Numbered from the stretch's first letter, positions 1-5,399 are shown. The stretch: DNA of 5,434 bases from Deltaproteobacteria bacterium (GCA_019314185.1 JAFCZU010000385.1:1-5434), one strand, 5' to 3'. Notes: generated by a model from the sequence alone, not told the origin. Program-made: numbers and translations.

Positions 1-1035
1 GAGCCCTGCCTGCCGTTTATCCGAGAAGCAGGTTTGCTGGAGAAGTTAGCGAAAAACCCGGAATTCGATCCGGGTCGCGACCTGATCCATGTGCCGGGCA
101 CACGCCATTGCGCCTCAACTACATTGCCGCATCTCTACAAACGTGTATTTGAAAAGCTTGGACTTTCTGAAGTAAAATTCATCTCTCCAAGAGACGGTCT
201 TGACACTGCGGAGGCAGTCGAGACCTTCGGGACAACCTATGTACAAAATATAACCCGGGCGCTGTTTGGCGAAGAATACCTGAAAAAGATGTTGCTGGCT
301 ATCAGGCCGTATGAAGTGAACAGGGGGGAAGCTGATACGGTCTTCAGAAGCTGCATGGAGCAATTTTACAGCAGCTTCGGCACTGGGAGGAGCTACTTCA
401 AAACTCTGCGCGCGATTATTGATCGCATGGCAGCCGTGAAAACCAATGAGAAAAAAGGGTTACGTCCGAAGGTCCTGATCACTGGGGAATATGTTGTCCG
501 AACCGATCCCTTTCTCAATGACGATATCCATCGCAAAGTTGAGTCTTTAGGTGGCGAAGCCATCCGGACGCCTCTTTTTGCGGACTACGTGGAGTTCGCT
601 GGCAGACGGCGCTACCGCACTTTGTGGAAGCTTGAGCAACGTTCCAAAGCGCTCAGAGAATTTGTGCTGACCCGATTTCTCCTCCGAGACATCCACAAGA
701 TCAGGGCTGCTTTTGTTCCGCATATTCCCGATCAGATCGAACCAAATCCGGTGGCCAGTCTCAAAGACTGTAGTCATTATATGAACCATCGACTTGATCC
801 GGTGATGCTTCTGGAATTCTATCAGGCCTTCTGGAACATGAAGCGTGGAGATATTGCCGGAATTGTCAATGTTCATCCATTTGGGTGCAGCATCAGCACG
901 GCAGTGGAGCCAATGCTGCATGAAGTGTATGGGAAGCAGGTGCCTGTACTGTCTCTTTCCTTTGACGGACAAGCCAACGTACACATGAAGAATCGTCTGG
1001 CTGCATTTATGGAATGTGTTCATGACCGATCATGA
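1..1035 (+). CDS. CoA-substrate-specific enzyme activase / 2-hydroxyacyl-CoA dehydratase-type protein, C-terminal part (5' end outside window)
   Basis: The reading frame is open from base 1 and ends at TGA 1033-1035, giving 344 residues; the true start lies upstream. A TTG at 34 is not credible as a start, because the conserved CLPF motif (Cys at window residue 3) lies before it in the same frame. The sequence resembles the C-terminal HgdB-like (2-hydroxyglutaryl-CoA dehydratase D-component) module of the very large BadF/HgdC-type activases linked to DUF2229. Family-like landmarks are RPYEVNRGEAD (about residues 98-108), ITGEYVVRTDPFLNDDI (about 160-176), GIVNVHPFGC (about 287-296) and LSFDGQANVHMKNRLAAF near the end. 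Cysteines at residues 3, 37 and 296 sit where iron-sulfur ligands are expected in this family. The usual GPCR-like motif is replaced by RHCAS around residue 37. Known relatives use ATP to activate dehydratase or reductase partners by electron transfer; the substrate here is unknown. Its base composition is clearly more GC-rich than everything downstream. The family assignment is firm, the specific role is not. Confidence 0.85.
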   Translation, partial: EPCLPFIREAGLLEKLAKNPEFDPGRDLIHVPGTRHCASTTLPHLYKRVFEKLGLSEVKFISPRDGLDTAEAVETFGTTYVQNITRALFGEEYLKKMLLAIRPYEVNRGEADTVFRSCMEQFYSSFGTGRSYFKTLRAIIDRMAAVKTNEKKGLRPKVLITGEYVVRTDPFLNDDIHRKVESLGGEAIRTPLFADYVEFAGRRRYRTLWKLEQRSKALREFVLTRFLLRDIHKIRAAFVPHIPDQIEPNPVASLKDCSHYMNHRLDPVMLLEFYQAFWNMKRGDIAGIVNVHPFGCSISTAVEPMLHEVYGKQVPVLSLSFDGQANVHMKNRLAAFMECVHDRS

Positions 1036-1368
1036 CCGCCGGGCATAACCACATGATCTTTGCGTCGAAATATATCGCCCAATAATATCCGCGGCTGTTT
1101 TGGCGGGCTGGTAGTTTTTGAAGATAGTTTGGAGTGTGTCCCACCTTTTACACAAAGCGGCTGTCTGCCTTCGGTCAGAATGAGGATGTTGCAGGCAGAA
1201 TATCAGTGTATTATATTGAAAATATTTAAAAAAATGCTTTTTATCCGATACCTGTGAAATCCAGATACCTGATAAACAAATATGTGACATCCGCCTCTGT
1301 GTAAAAGATGGGACACACCCTTTTTTCATCTTACGTATCGGGAACGTAATATACGCTGATGGTATAAT
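1036..1368. other. Convergent intergenic region containing a MITE-like element
   Basis: This gap lies between two genes that converge, the activase (+) and the glycosyltransferase (-). Most of it is occupied by the inverted-repeat element at 1132-1320. Short open frames on both strands here have no ribosome binding site and simply cross the inverted repeats, so none is called. A small hairpin, TTACGT / ACGTAA with a 7-nt loop (1331-1349), lies between the element and the glycosyltransferase stop codon. It lacks a T-run on either strand and is not a convincing terminator. No good terminator is seen just after the activase stop. A 10-bp imperfect tandem repeat (CATGACCGAT, CATGACCGCC, 1021-1040) straddles the activase stop codon. 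Confidence 0.7.
1132..1320. mobile_element. MITE-like element or internally deleted insertion sequence with about 35-bp terminal inverted repeats
   Basis: The left arm (1132-1165) and right arm (1286-1320) are imperfect inverted repeats. The outer 22 bases (1132-1153 against 1299-1320) match at 20 positions, with core TGTGTCCCA-N-CTTTTACAC. The inner part continues the match through CGG-N-TGTC, with one single-base gap. The 120-bp centre encodes no transposase fragment that can be recognised; it contains the 8-bp direct repeat GATACCTG at 1247 and 1264. The size and long terminal repeats fit a non-autonomous MITE or a deletion derivative of an insertion sequence. The TTTTACAC ends resemble those of IS256-family elements, but that is a recollection of family style and not a match. 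No target duplication is obvious outside the arms. Confidence 0.6.
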
Positions 1369-2571
1369 TCAGATAATTTTTGTTTCAGTCGGCGAAATCA
1401 ATTTATATTTTACCCCCCGCCAGATAATTTCGTTGGTGGTTAATGATACTATTGAGTTTATCATCATTAATATCGAAGCCAAAGCGGTAGTACATAGATA
1501 GCTCCATTTCAATTTTTCTATCCGTTTACTATGCTCTGGAATCATCTGTTGCACTACAGGCAGCAAGATAGCGGCATTTATCATTTCAAGTGGAATTATA
1601 GACAACATCAATAATTCTGGTAGAATAAAAGTCGTATTGCTGCTCATTATAGACAATATGAGAATAGCAACACCTGATAACAGCATTATGTTACTGAAGC
1701 TGTACACAAGAAAAACGGTACGCCAGAAAGTTGGGCTGTAAACCCTGCTGATAATGGTCTGACGGTTAGTCCATTCAAGTGTATCTGACAATGTTGAGTC
1801 TTCATGAGACACAACTACACATTGAGGAACAAAGTGTACCTGCAGACTGATACCTTTTATTCCATTAGTAATTGCAAAGCTGTCGGATATAGAACGATCC
1901 AGCAATTTTCCAATCTTCGCTTTTTCAAAGGTTGTCCTCTTTATCGCATTAGCGCCGCCCCATGCAAAATTATGTCTTTGATCAATGAGCAGGGGATATG
2001 CGCCTGCCGCCCACAAAGACCGGAGCATGGAGCCCAGATTAGCATGTTTCGGCAAGTACCATATGTTGCCTGTAGTTACTCCAACATTGTCGTTTTGAAG
2101 AGGCTTGACCAGATTACGTAGAAAATTATTATTGGGTCTTATATCTGAATCTACAAATGCAAATACCTGTGTGTCAGCTCTGACATTTTGTAATGCCTTA
2201 AGCATATTGTTTATCTTCTGCCCTCTCAGGGGGCTTATACCCGCAACCACCAACTTAGCAGAGATATTATTGTATGAATTTTTCTTTAGCAGTTTATTTA
2301 AGAACACATAGGCAGGGTCATCATCTGTGGCGGTTACAAAGACTACTTCATAATCAGGATAATTCTGATTCATTAAAGCATTTATATTTTCTTCGAAACC
2401 AGGGTCTAAGCCTTTACATGGTAGTATGAGGCTGACCATTGGAGTATACTCAGAAATCGACTTGTTAAGTGCTTCCTCAACATACCGTTTTAATCTGTAA
2501 GAAAAAATAAGAGGTATGATTCCTAAAAAAAAGGTTATAATGCCCAAGGATAGTAGTAAATAGTATATCAT
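1369..2571 (-). CDS. Membrane glycosyltransferase family 2, ceramide glucosyltransferase-like
   Basis: This 400-residue protein transfers a sugar from a nucleotide-sugar donor to a probably lipid-linked acceptor at the cytoplasmic face of the inner membrane. One membrane segment lies at about residues 3-24. The GT-A catalytic domain follows, with VSLILPCKG (46-54), the acidic patch ATDDDPAY (81-88), the metal-binding DSD (141-143), GGAN (205-208) and SISDSF (227-232). NRQTIISRVY (269-278) replaces the processive Q-x-x-R-W type motif. Two to three hydrophobic segments follow at about 286-308, 314-338 and 357-377. The C-terminal IIWRGVKYKL (382-391) is the conserved tail of ceramide glucosyltransferase-like and HpnI-like enzymes. 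The ATG is supported by a GAGGA site 5 nt upstream. It is the second gene of an operon with the acyltransferase 8 bp upstream. No hopanoid genes are seen, so hpnI is not assigned. Donor and acceptor cannot be read from the sequence. Confidence 0.88.
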   Translation of the reverse strand: MIYYLLLSLGIITFFLGIIPLIFSYRLKRYVEEALNKSISEYTPMVSLILPCKGLDPGFEENINALMNQNYPDYEVVFVTATDDDPAYVFLNKLLKKNSYNNISAKLVVAGISPLRGQKINNMLKALQNVRADTQVFAFVDSDIRPNNNFLRNLVKPLQNDNVGVTTGNIWYLPKHANLGSMLRSLWAAGAYPLLIDQRHNFAWGGANAIKRTTFEKAKIGKLLDRSISDSFAITNGIKGISLQVHFVPQCVVVSHEDSTLSDTLEWTNRQTIISRVYSPTFWRTVFLVYSFSNIMLLSGVAILILSIMSSNTTFILPELLMLSIIPLEMINAAILLPVVQQMIPEHSKRIEKLKWSYLCTTALASILMMINSIVSLTTNEIIWRGVKYKLISPTETKII

Positions 2572-2582
2572 TAAGTTCCTCA
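2572..2582 (-). promoter_or_regulatory. Ribosome binding site of the glycosyltransferase overlapping the acyltransferase stop codon
   Basis: On the minus strand the acyltransferase stop TGA (2582-2580) is part of the Shine-Dalgarno sequence GAGGA (2581-2577), which lies 5 nt before the glycosyltransferase ATG. Ribosomes terminating on the first gene are therefore placed at the initiation site of the second, the usual arrangement for translational coupling. This fixes the glycosyltransferase start and supports a single transcript. Confidence 0.75.
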
Positions 2583-3254
2583 GTTAGCGGCTTGTAAGTT
2601 GCTTTTTCCTATTTTTCTTACTGGAATCCCACCCCATATTTCGCCCGGTGGTATTCTGGTGCCTTGTGTGACTACTGCGTAAGCCGCAATTATGGATCTG
2701 TCGCCAATTTCTACGTCTGGCATAATAAAGCTTCTTGCACCGATAGTAACGTCGTTGCCGATTATAATTTTTCCGAGAATAAATTTGTTTTTGTGTTGGA
2801 TATGTCCCGATAAAAAAGCATCCTCACCAATCAAAACATTGTTTCCTGCCTCAAATAAATCAGCATTAAATATTTTGCCGGTAAAGATGAAATTCTTACC
2901 GACCTTAGCGCCCATAAAAGGTATCAGGAACGGCATGGAAGGATAGAGAGGAGTAGCCAAATGAGAGGTTAGAACATCAGCAGTCACTCGCAACAACTGA
3001 ACTATAGAACTATTCGGAAATATTCCAACATTTCTTTTTAACAATGAAGTAACGATTCGGCAGTAAATAATGGATAGAAAGAGGAACAATAAATAGAACA
3101 CGAGTAAAGAAACAATCATGGCCGGCAAAAAAAAGAGATTAAGAATACCACCGGACAGAGACAGGATAGCAGTGAAAAAAAATGAAGCAGCGAAGGCGGA
3201 CAAGGAGAATAATAAACATCCTATAACTGAATTAATAAGGAATACAATCCACAT
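2580..3254 (-). CDS. Membrane-anchored hexapeptide-repeat (left-handed beta-helix) acyltransferase
   Basis: This 224-residue protein has two parts. The N-terminal third (about residues 3-30 and 34-67) is almost entirely hydrophobic and should form two or more membrane segments. From about residue 113 to 212 there are irregular hexapeptide repeats typical of a left-handed beta-helix: MGAKVGKNFIF, VLIGEDAFLSGH, IIIGNDVTIGARSFIMPDVEIGDRSII, ending in IPPGEIWGGIPVRKIG. The end matches the usual cap of acetyl/acyl transferases, and His151 in LSGH is a candidate catalytic residue by analogy. The helix part resembles the C-terminal domain of Pls/PosA-type peptide synthetases, here as a stand-alone gene. 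It is the first gene of the operon and probably acylates a membrane lipid or glycan handled by the downstream glycosyltransferase (inference). The ATG at 3254 has no Shine-Dalgarno sequence and borders an AT palindrome. An internal start is possible but would cut into the first membrane segment. Confidence 0.85.
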   Translation of the reverse strand: MWIVFLINSVIGCLLFSLSAFAASFFFTAILSLSGGILNLFFLPAMIVSLLVFYLLFLFLSIIYCRIVTSLLKRNVGIFPNSSIVQLLRVTADVLTSHLATPLYPSMPFLIPFMGAKVGKNFIFTGKIFNADLFEAGNNVLIGEDAFLSGHIQHKNKFILGKIIIGNDVTIGARSFIMPDVEIGDRSIIAAYAVVTQGTRIPPGEIWGGIPVRKIGKSNLQAAN

Positions 3255-3277
3255 AATTTTATAAAATATAAAATTAT
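3253..3277. repeat. Perfect 11-bp AT-only inverted repeat at the acyltransferase start
   Basis: ATAATTTTATA (3253-3263) and TATAAAATTAT (3267-3277) are exact inverted copies separated by AAA. The lower arm includes two bases of the minus-strand ATG. It could be an operator, a weak leader hairpin covering the start, or chance in very AT-rich DNA. No purine-rich ribosome binding site is present on the minus strand here; the AAGGAG at 3278-3283 is on the other strand with no start codon after it. Confidence 0.5.
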
Positions 3278-3370
3278 AAGGAGAAAATCAACAACTATAT
3301 CTTCAATATTTTATCTGTTATAATTCTAAATGGTTTGCCGTTGGAGAGTATATAAGTTCAGCAATTTAAA

Positions 3371-3408
3371 ATCAGAAAAGGCCGAAGAGAATTTTTCCTC
3401 TACGGCCT
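3371..3408 (-). terminator. Rho-independent terminator of the PEP-CTERM gene
   Basis: On the minus strand AGGCCGTAGAG (3408-3398) pairs with CTCTTCGGCCT (3389-3379), 10 of 11 positions, around an 8-nt loop. A T-rich tail (TTTTCTGATTTT) follows. Outer bases AATCAG and CTGATT can add further pairs. It lies about 30 bp after the PEP-CTERM stop codon and before the acyltransferase, so the two-gene operon should have its own promoter in 3255-3370. No convincing -35/-10 pair was found there. Confidence 0.8.
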
Positions 3409-3436
3409 CTTCTACCTGATTATAACATTTAGGATA

Positions 3437-4376
3437 TTATATCTTCTTTTTTCTCCTCCCAAAAACGCCAAGACCGATCAGGCCACTCCCAAGCAGTAGC
3501 ATTGTTGCTGGCTCAGGTATAACCGCAAGCTGTGCGGAACCATCCTCCTCCGCATAGAAGGCAATGGCAGTACTGTTGTCGGCAAGCCCATCAAACGGAA
3601 TAGTTGGCCCAATTTGTGGGTTCGGGGTTAGAGAAGCGCCCCACGTTAGCGTCGTCTCCATCATAATTGCTATCCGAAATAGCTAACAAGACAAGCGGGC
3701 CACTTCCGTCGTAGGTTGAAAGGTCTATGCCATTTTCGTCAAAGAGAACGTTTGGCAATGCCCATTTGAGGGCAAAAGAGGCATCATCACTGCCATCGTA
3801 TGTGGCTTTGGTAAAGACGCCACCGTCACCTGACAAAACATCAAACTGCGCAATCAATACACCATCACGGAACCCGTCGCCAGTCACTGTGTTGGACACC
3901 AGATTATTAGCATCTCCCAGATTATCAATATAGATTTCAAATAATCCATCTGTCGACGTGCCCGGCATTGACGATGCAAGATGTGAAAAGGTCTTGCCAG
4001 TAGTTAAAAAGTCAACTCCGATAGCGTCCATACTGAAATCAAAGGTCATTTCGTAATCAGTGTTCAGCCCGGAAGCAGCGCCGACTGATAAACCACCGCT
4101 ACTTTCCAGATCCGTGCTACGGAGAAATCCATCAGTCATGCCAAGCTCACCGATATCAGGCGATAAATTAGCGTTAGTATCAAAAGTTATCGCGTGCGCT
4201 ATACCCTTAAACTCAATCTCCTTAACATCTTGGATATTGTATTTTGCAATATTGGCAAGGCCATCAATTCCCCGCAAGTCCAATCTCCAACTGTCAAGCA
4301 TTAATGTTGCTTTCGCGGGAGCGCTTATCGCAAACACCATAAAAAGCATCATAATAACAATAATTCCCTTTTTCAT
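3437..4376 (-). CDS. PEP-CTERM sorting domain protein, interrupted by a single-base frameshift
   Basis: The gene is split into two overlapping frames. The first starts at ATG 4376 and stops at 3591 (261 residues). The second is open from 3664 to 3437 and carries the C-terminus. Dropping one base in the overlap joins them into one 312-residue protein. A signal peptide (residues 1-23, cleavage likely after APAKA) is followed by a secreted region rich in Asp, Gly and Ser with no recognised enzyme domain. A calcium-loop-like DSNYDGDD lies at 235-242. The C-terminal anchor is PEPATMLLLGSGLIGLG (287-303), then FGRRKKKI. PEP-CTERM proteins are secreted, then recognised and processed by exosortase at the inner membrane, often alongside exopolysaccharide export. 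The ATG has a strong site, GGAGG, 8 nt upstream (4389-4385). A terminator follows. No exosortase is in the window. The frameshift may be a real mutation or a sequencing error. Confidence 0.85.
3591..3664 (-). other. Frameshift zone in the PEP-CTERM gene
   Basis: The two frames of the PEP-CTERM gene are both open in this stretch, so the lost register must lie here. One base too many on the minus strand accounts for it. The best site is the run of four G at 3642-3639: with three G the protein reads DDANVGASLTPNPQIG and continues to the sorting signal. A second four-base run at 3624-3627 is an alternative. A run this short with no slippery heptamer or downstream structure gives no reason to propose programmed frameshifting. 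Confidence 0.8.
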
Positions 4377-4383
4377 ATTGTTG

Positions 4384-4390
4384 CCCTCCC
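4384..4390 (-). promoter_or_regulatory. Ribosome binding site of the PEP-CTERM gene
   Basis: GGGAGGG on the minus strand lies about 8 nt before ATG 4376, a good Shine-Dalgarno match that fixes the start of the PEP-CTERM protein at its signal peptide MKKG. Confidence 0.75.
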
Positions 4391-4490
4391 TACCTTTAAA
4401 ATTAATAACATACTACGTTCTAAAAAATTCATTTCTTTTTTCCTTTCATAACTTTTTAAGGTTTAACTTCTAAAGCTAACGAACTAACAA

Positions 4491-4516
4491 TTGAGCGCCA
4501 ACCGCTCAACATTATA
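4491..4516 (-). promoter_or_regulatory. Candidate -10 box with an adjoining perfect dyad upstream of the PEP-CTERM gene
   Basis: On the minus strand a perfect TATAAT (4516-4511) is followed at once by the 7-bp perfect dyad TTGAGCG / CGCTCAA (4509-4503 and 4497-4491, 5-nt loop). The expected transcription start falls inside the dyad, so it could be a repressor operator or a 5' mRNA hairpin. The -35 region is poor (GGAGGT at the 17-bp spacing). The leader to the PEP-CTERM ATG would be about 130 nt. The functional role is inferred only from position. Confidence 0.35.
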
Positions 4517-4644
4517 CCTAATTTTTGTGTACCACCTCCTTTCTTTTTTTTCTATATTTACATACTTGTCAAACATCGAAAACACCTAATACAAAAATAA
4601 ATAATACTAATAAAAAGATAATTAACTTAAGTTTCATACTTCTA

Positions 4645-4842
4645 CTATAACTTCTTAAAGAACTTCCTCCGACCAAAAGCACCCAACCCAATCAGCCCCG
4701 TCCCCAAAAGTAACATTGTTGCCGGTTCGGGAACCGCACTCGTACCATTATGAGAAAACGGTGTTTTTACATACTTTACCTTGTTATTACCCAAGTAATG
4801 GTCATATGCCATCAGATCAACCCAAGTGTAACCATTTATCTT
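4645..4842 (-). pseudogene. 3' remnant of a second PEP-CTERM protein gene
   Basis: On the minus strand the frame opens after a TAA at 4845-4843 and ends at TAG 4647-4645, giving 65 codons. It reads KINGYTWVDLMAYDHYLG near its start and ends with the sorting signal VPEPATMLLLGTGLIGLG, then AFGRRKFFKKL. The signal differs from that of the neighbouring gene at very few positions, so the two are paralogues in tandem. The only ATG (4812) has no ribosome binding site and would give a 55-residue protein with no signal peptide, which could not be exported for sorting. The upstream part of the gene is absent: directly beyond 4845 the sequence becomes AT-rich and enters the ACAGGATTT-type repeat. It is best read as a truncated gene. 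The alternative, an upstream exported part in another frame, was looked for and not seen. Confidence 0.75.
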
Positions 4843-4858
4843 TTATTTTAATATTCTT

Positions 4859-4909
4859 TGACAGGATTTACTGGATATTCAGGATTTAAATTATAAACTT
4901 TTCCTGTCA
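4859..4909. repeat. Short ACAGGATTT-type degenerate tandem repeat inside an inverted pair
   Basis: GACAGGATTT, ACTGGATATT and CAGGATTTAA follow one another (4860-4889), three degenerate units of about 10 bp. The first unit starts with TGACAGGA (4859-4866), repeated exactly in inverse as TCCTGTCA at 4902-4909. Repeats of this style occur dispersed between genes in several environmental bacterial genomes (recalled, not searched). It begins within 20 bp of the truncation point of the second PEP-CTERM gene. Confidence 0.5.
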
Positions 4910-5178
4910 GAATCTTTTAAAAAAGCAAAATTGTTACCAAACTTCTTTCGTTCTTTATTTGAATAAGAAGCAATAAGAGTGCCAATATTAATATAAAATG
5001 TCTAAATAGTTTTTTGCTCAAATATTTATATGAGTATCGGGAAGTTATATGGATTATAAAAAAGGCTGAAAATAAATTCAGAGGGGATTGTGTAATATAG
5101 ACCATAATTATTATGTAAAATATGTAACAATTACATAGGAAATTATGTAATTAAGTTCACAATTGAAGAGCAGGGGTT
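4910..5178. other. AT-rich intergenic stretch without a supported gene
   Basis: No supported gene is seen between the repeats at 4859-4909 and 5179. A 62-codon minus-strand frame at 5105-4917 is rich in Leu, Ile and Phe, but has no ribosome binding site and no recognisable domain; it fits chance in AT-rich DNA. The one structured part is the ATGTAA cluster at 5113-5150. Confidence 0.6.
5113..5150. repeat. Cluster of ATGTAA motifs with a small palindrome
   Basis: ATGTAA occurs three times on the + strand (5113, 5122, 5145), and once inverted as TTACAT (5131). The middle pair forms the perfect dyad TATGTAA / TTACATA with a 3-nt centre (5121-5137). Such clustering can mark a regulator binding site, but there is no gene start close by that it would control, and the surrounding DNA is AT-rich. 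Confidence 0.35.
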
Positions 5179-5227
5179 TTAAAAGATGAACGTCCAACAT
5201 CGAACATTGAACATCGAACGTCGAATA
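5179..5227. repeat. Heptamer repeat block, copy 1 of an identical 49-bp direct repeat
   Basis: After the leader TTAAAAGATG come five tandem 7-bp units: AACGTCC, AACATCG, AACATTG, AACATCG and AACGTCG (5189-5223), then AATA. The same 49 bases recur exactly at 5284-5332, 105 bp further on. An exact 8-bp inverted pair, AGGGGTTT (5172-5179) and AAACCCCT (5231-5238), brackets this copy. It is not coding. Heptamer repeats of this kind are dispersed between genes in some environmental bacteria; their role is not known. Confidence 0.75.
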
Positions 5228-5283
5228 TGGAAACCCCTATGAATTACTGGTTTTTCACCGCCAGGAACGCAAAGAAAGACTAA

Positions 5284-5332
5284 TTAAAAGATGAACGTCC
5301 AACATCGAACATTGAACATCGAACGTCGAATA
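5284..5332. repeat. Heptamer repeat block, copy 2 of an identical 49-bp direct repeat
   Basis: This copy matches 5179-5227 at all 49 positions, including the leader TTAAAAGATG and the five 7-bp units (5294-5328). The 56 bp between the copies are unrelated to the heptamer, and hold CACCGCCAGGAACGCAAAG (5257-5275), which itself resembles another dispersed CGCAAAGA-type repeat. Unlike copy 1, it is not bracketed by an inverted pair. Identity over 49 bp while everything around has diverged suggests recent duplication or repeated insertion. Confidence 0.75.
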
Positions 5333-5399
5333 ATGATGTCGCTCCGCTCCTCAAATTATTTTAAAATCGAATAAAAAACCAATACAAATATTCAAACGA

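Noticed and set aside
1060..1257. 65-codon plus-strand frame after the activase
   Set aside because: It starts at a non-ATG codon without a ribosome binding site and runs into the inverted-repeat element.
1030..1329. 99-codon minus-strand frame across the intergenic region
   Set aside because: It spans both inverted repeats of the MITE-like element, has no ribosome binding site and shows no protein family character.
3278..3283. AAGGAG on the plus strand as a ribosome binding site
   Set aside because: No start codon or open frame follows on the plus strand.
3591..3632. A PEP motif (NPEPTNW) in the first frame of the PEP-CTERM gene, as its true sorting signal
   Set aside because: It is not followed by a hydrophobic segment or a basic tail; the real signal lies in the other frame at residues 287-312 of the repaired protein.
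3591..3664. Programmed ribosomal frameshift
   Set aside because: There is no slippery heptamer and no convincing downstream structure; a one-base indel in a G run explains it more simply.
4060..4473. 137-codon plus-strand frame antisense to the PEP-CTERM gene
   Set aside because: It is a shadow of the signal-peptide half of the minus-strand gene, with low-complexity hydrophobic ends.
4485..4502. Sigma-54 promoter (TTGGCGC then TTGTT on the minus strand) upstream of the PEP-CTERM gene
   Set aside because: The spacing between the GG and the -12 G is one base short, and the conserved GC at -12 is GT.
4547..4569. Sigma-70 promoter TTGACA with TATAGA on the minus strand
   Set aside because: The spacer is only about 10 bp, far below the usable 16-18.
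4917..5105. 62-codon hydrophobic minus-strand frame
   Set aside because: It has no ribosome binding site, no domain and no neighbour linkage, and its composition is what AT-rich DNA gives by chance.
5179..5332. Two identical direct repeats with a 56-bp spacer, as a minimal CRISPR array
   Set aside because: The repeat itself is built of tandem heptamers with no hairpin, there are only two copies, the repeat is long at 49 bp, and no cas genes are present.
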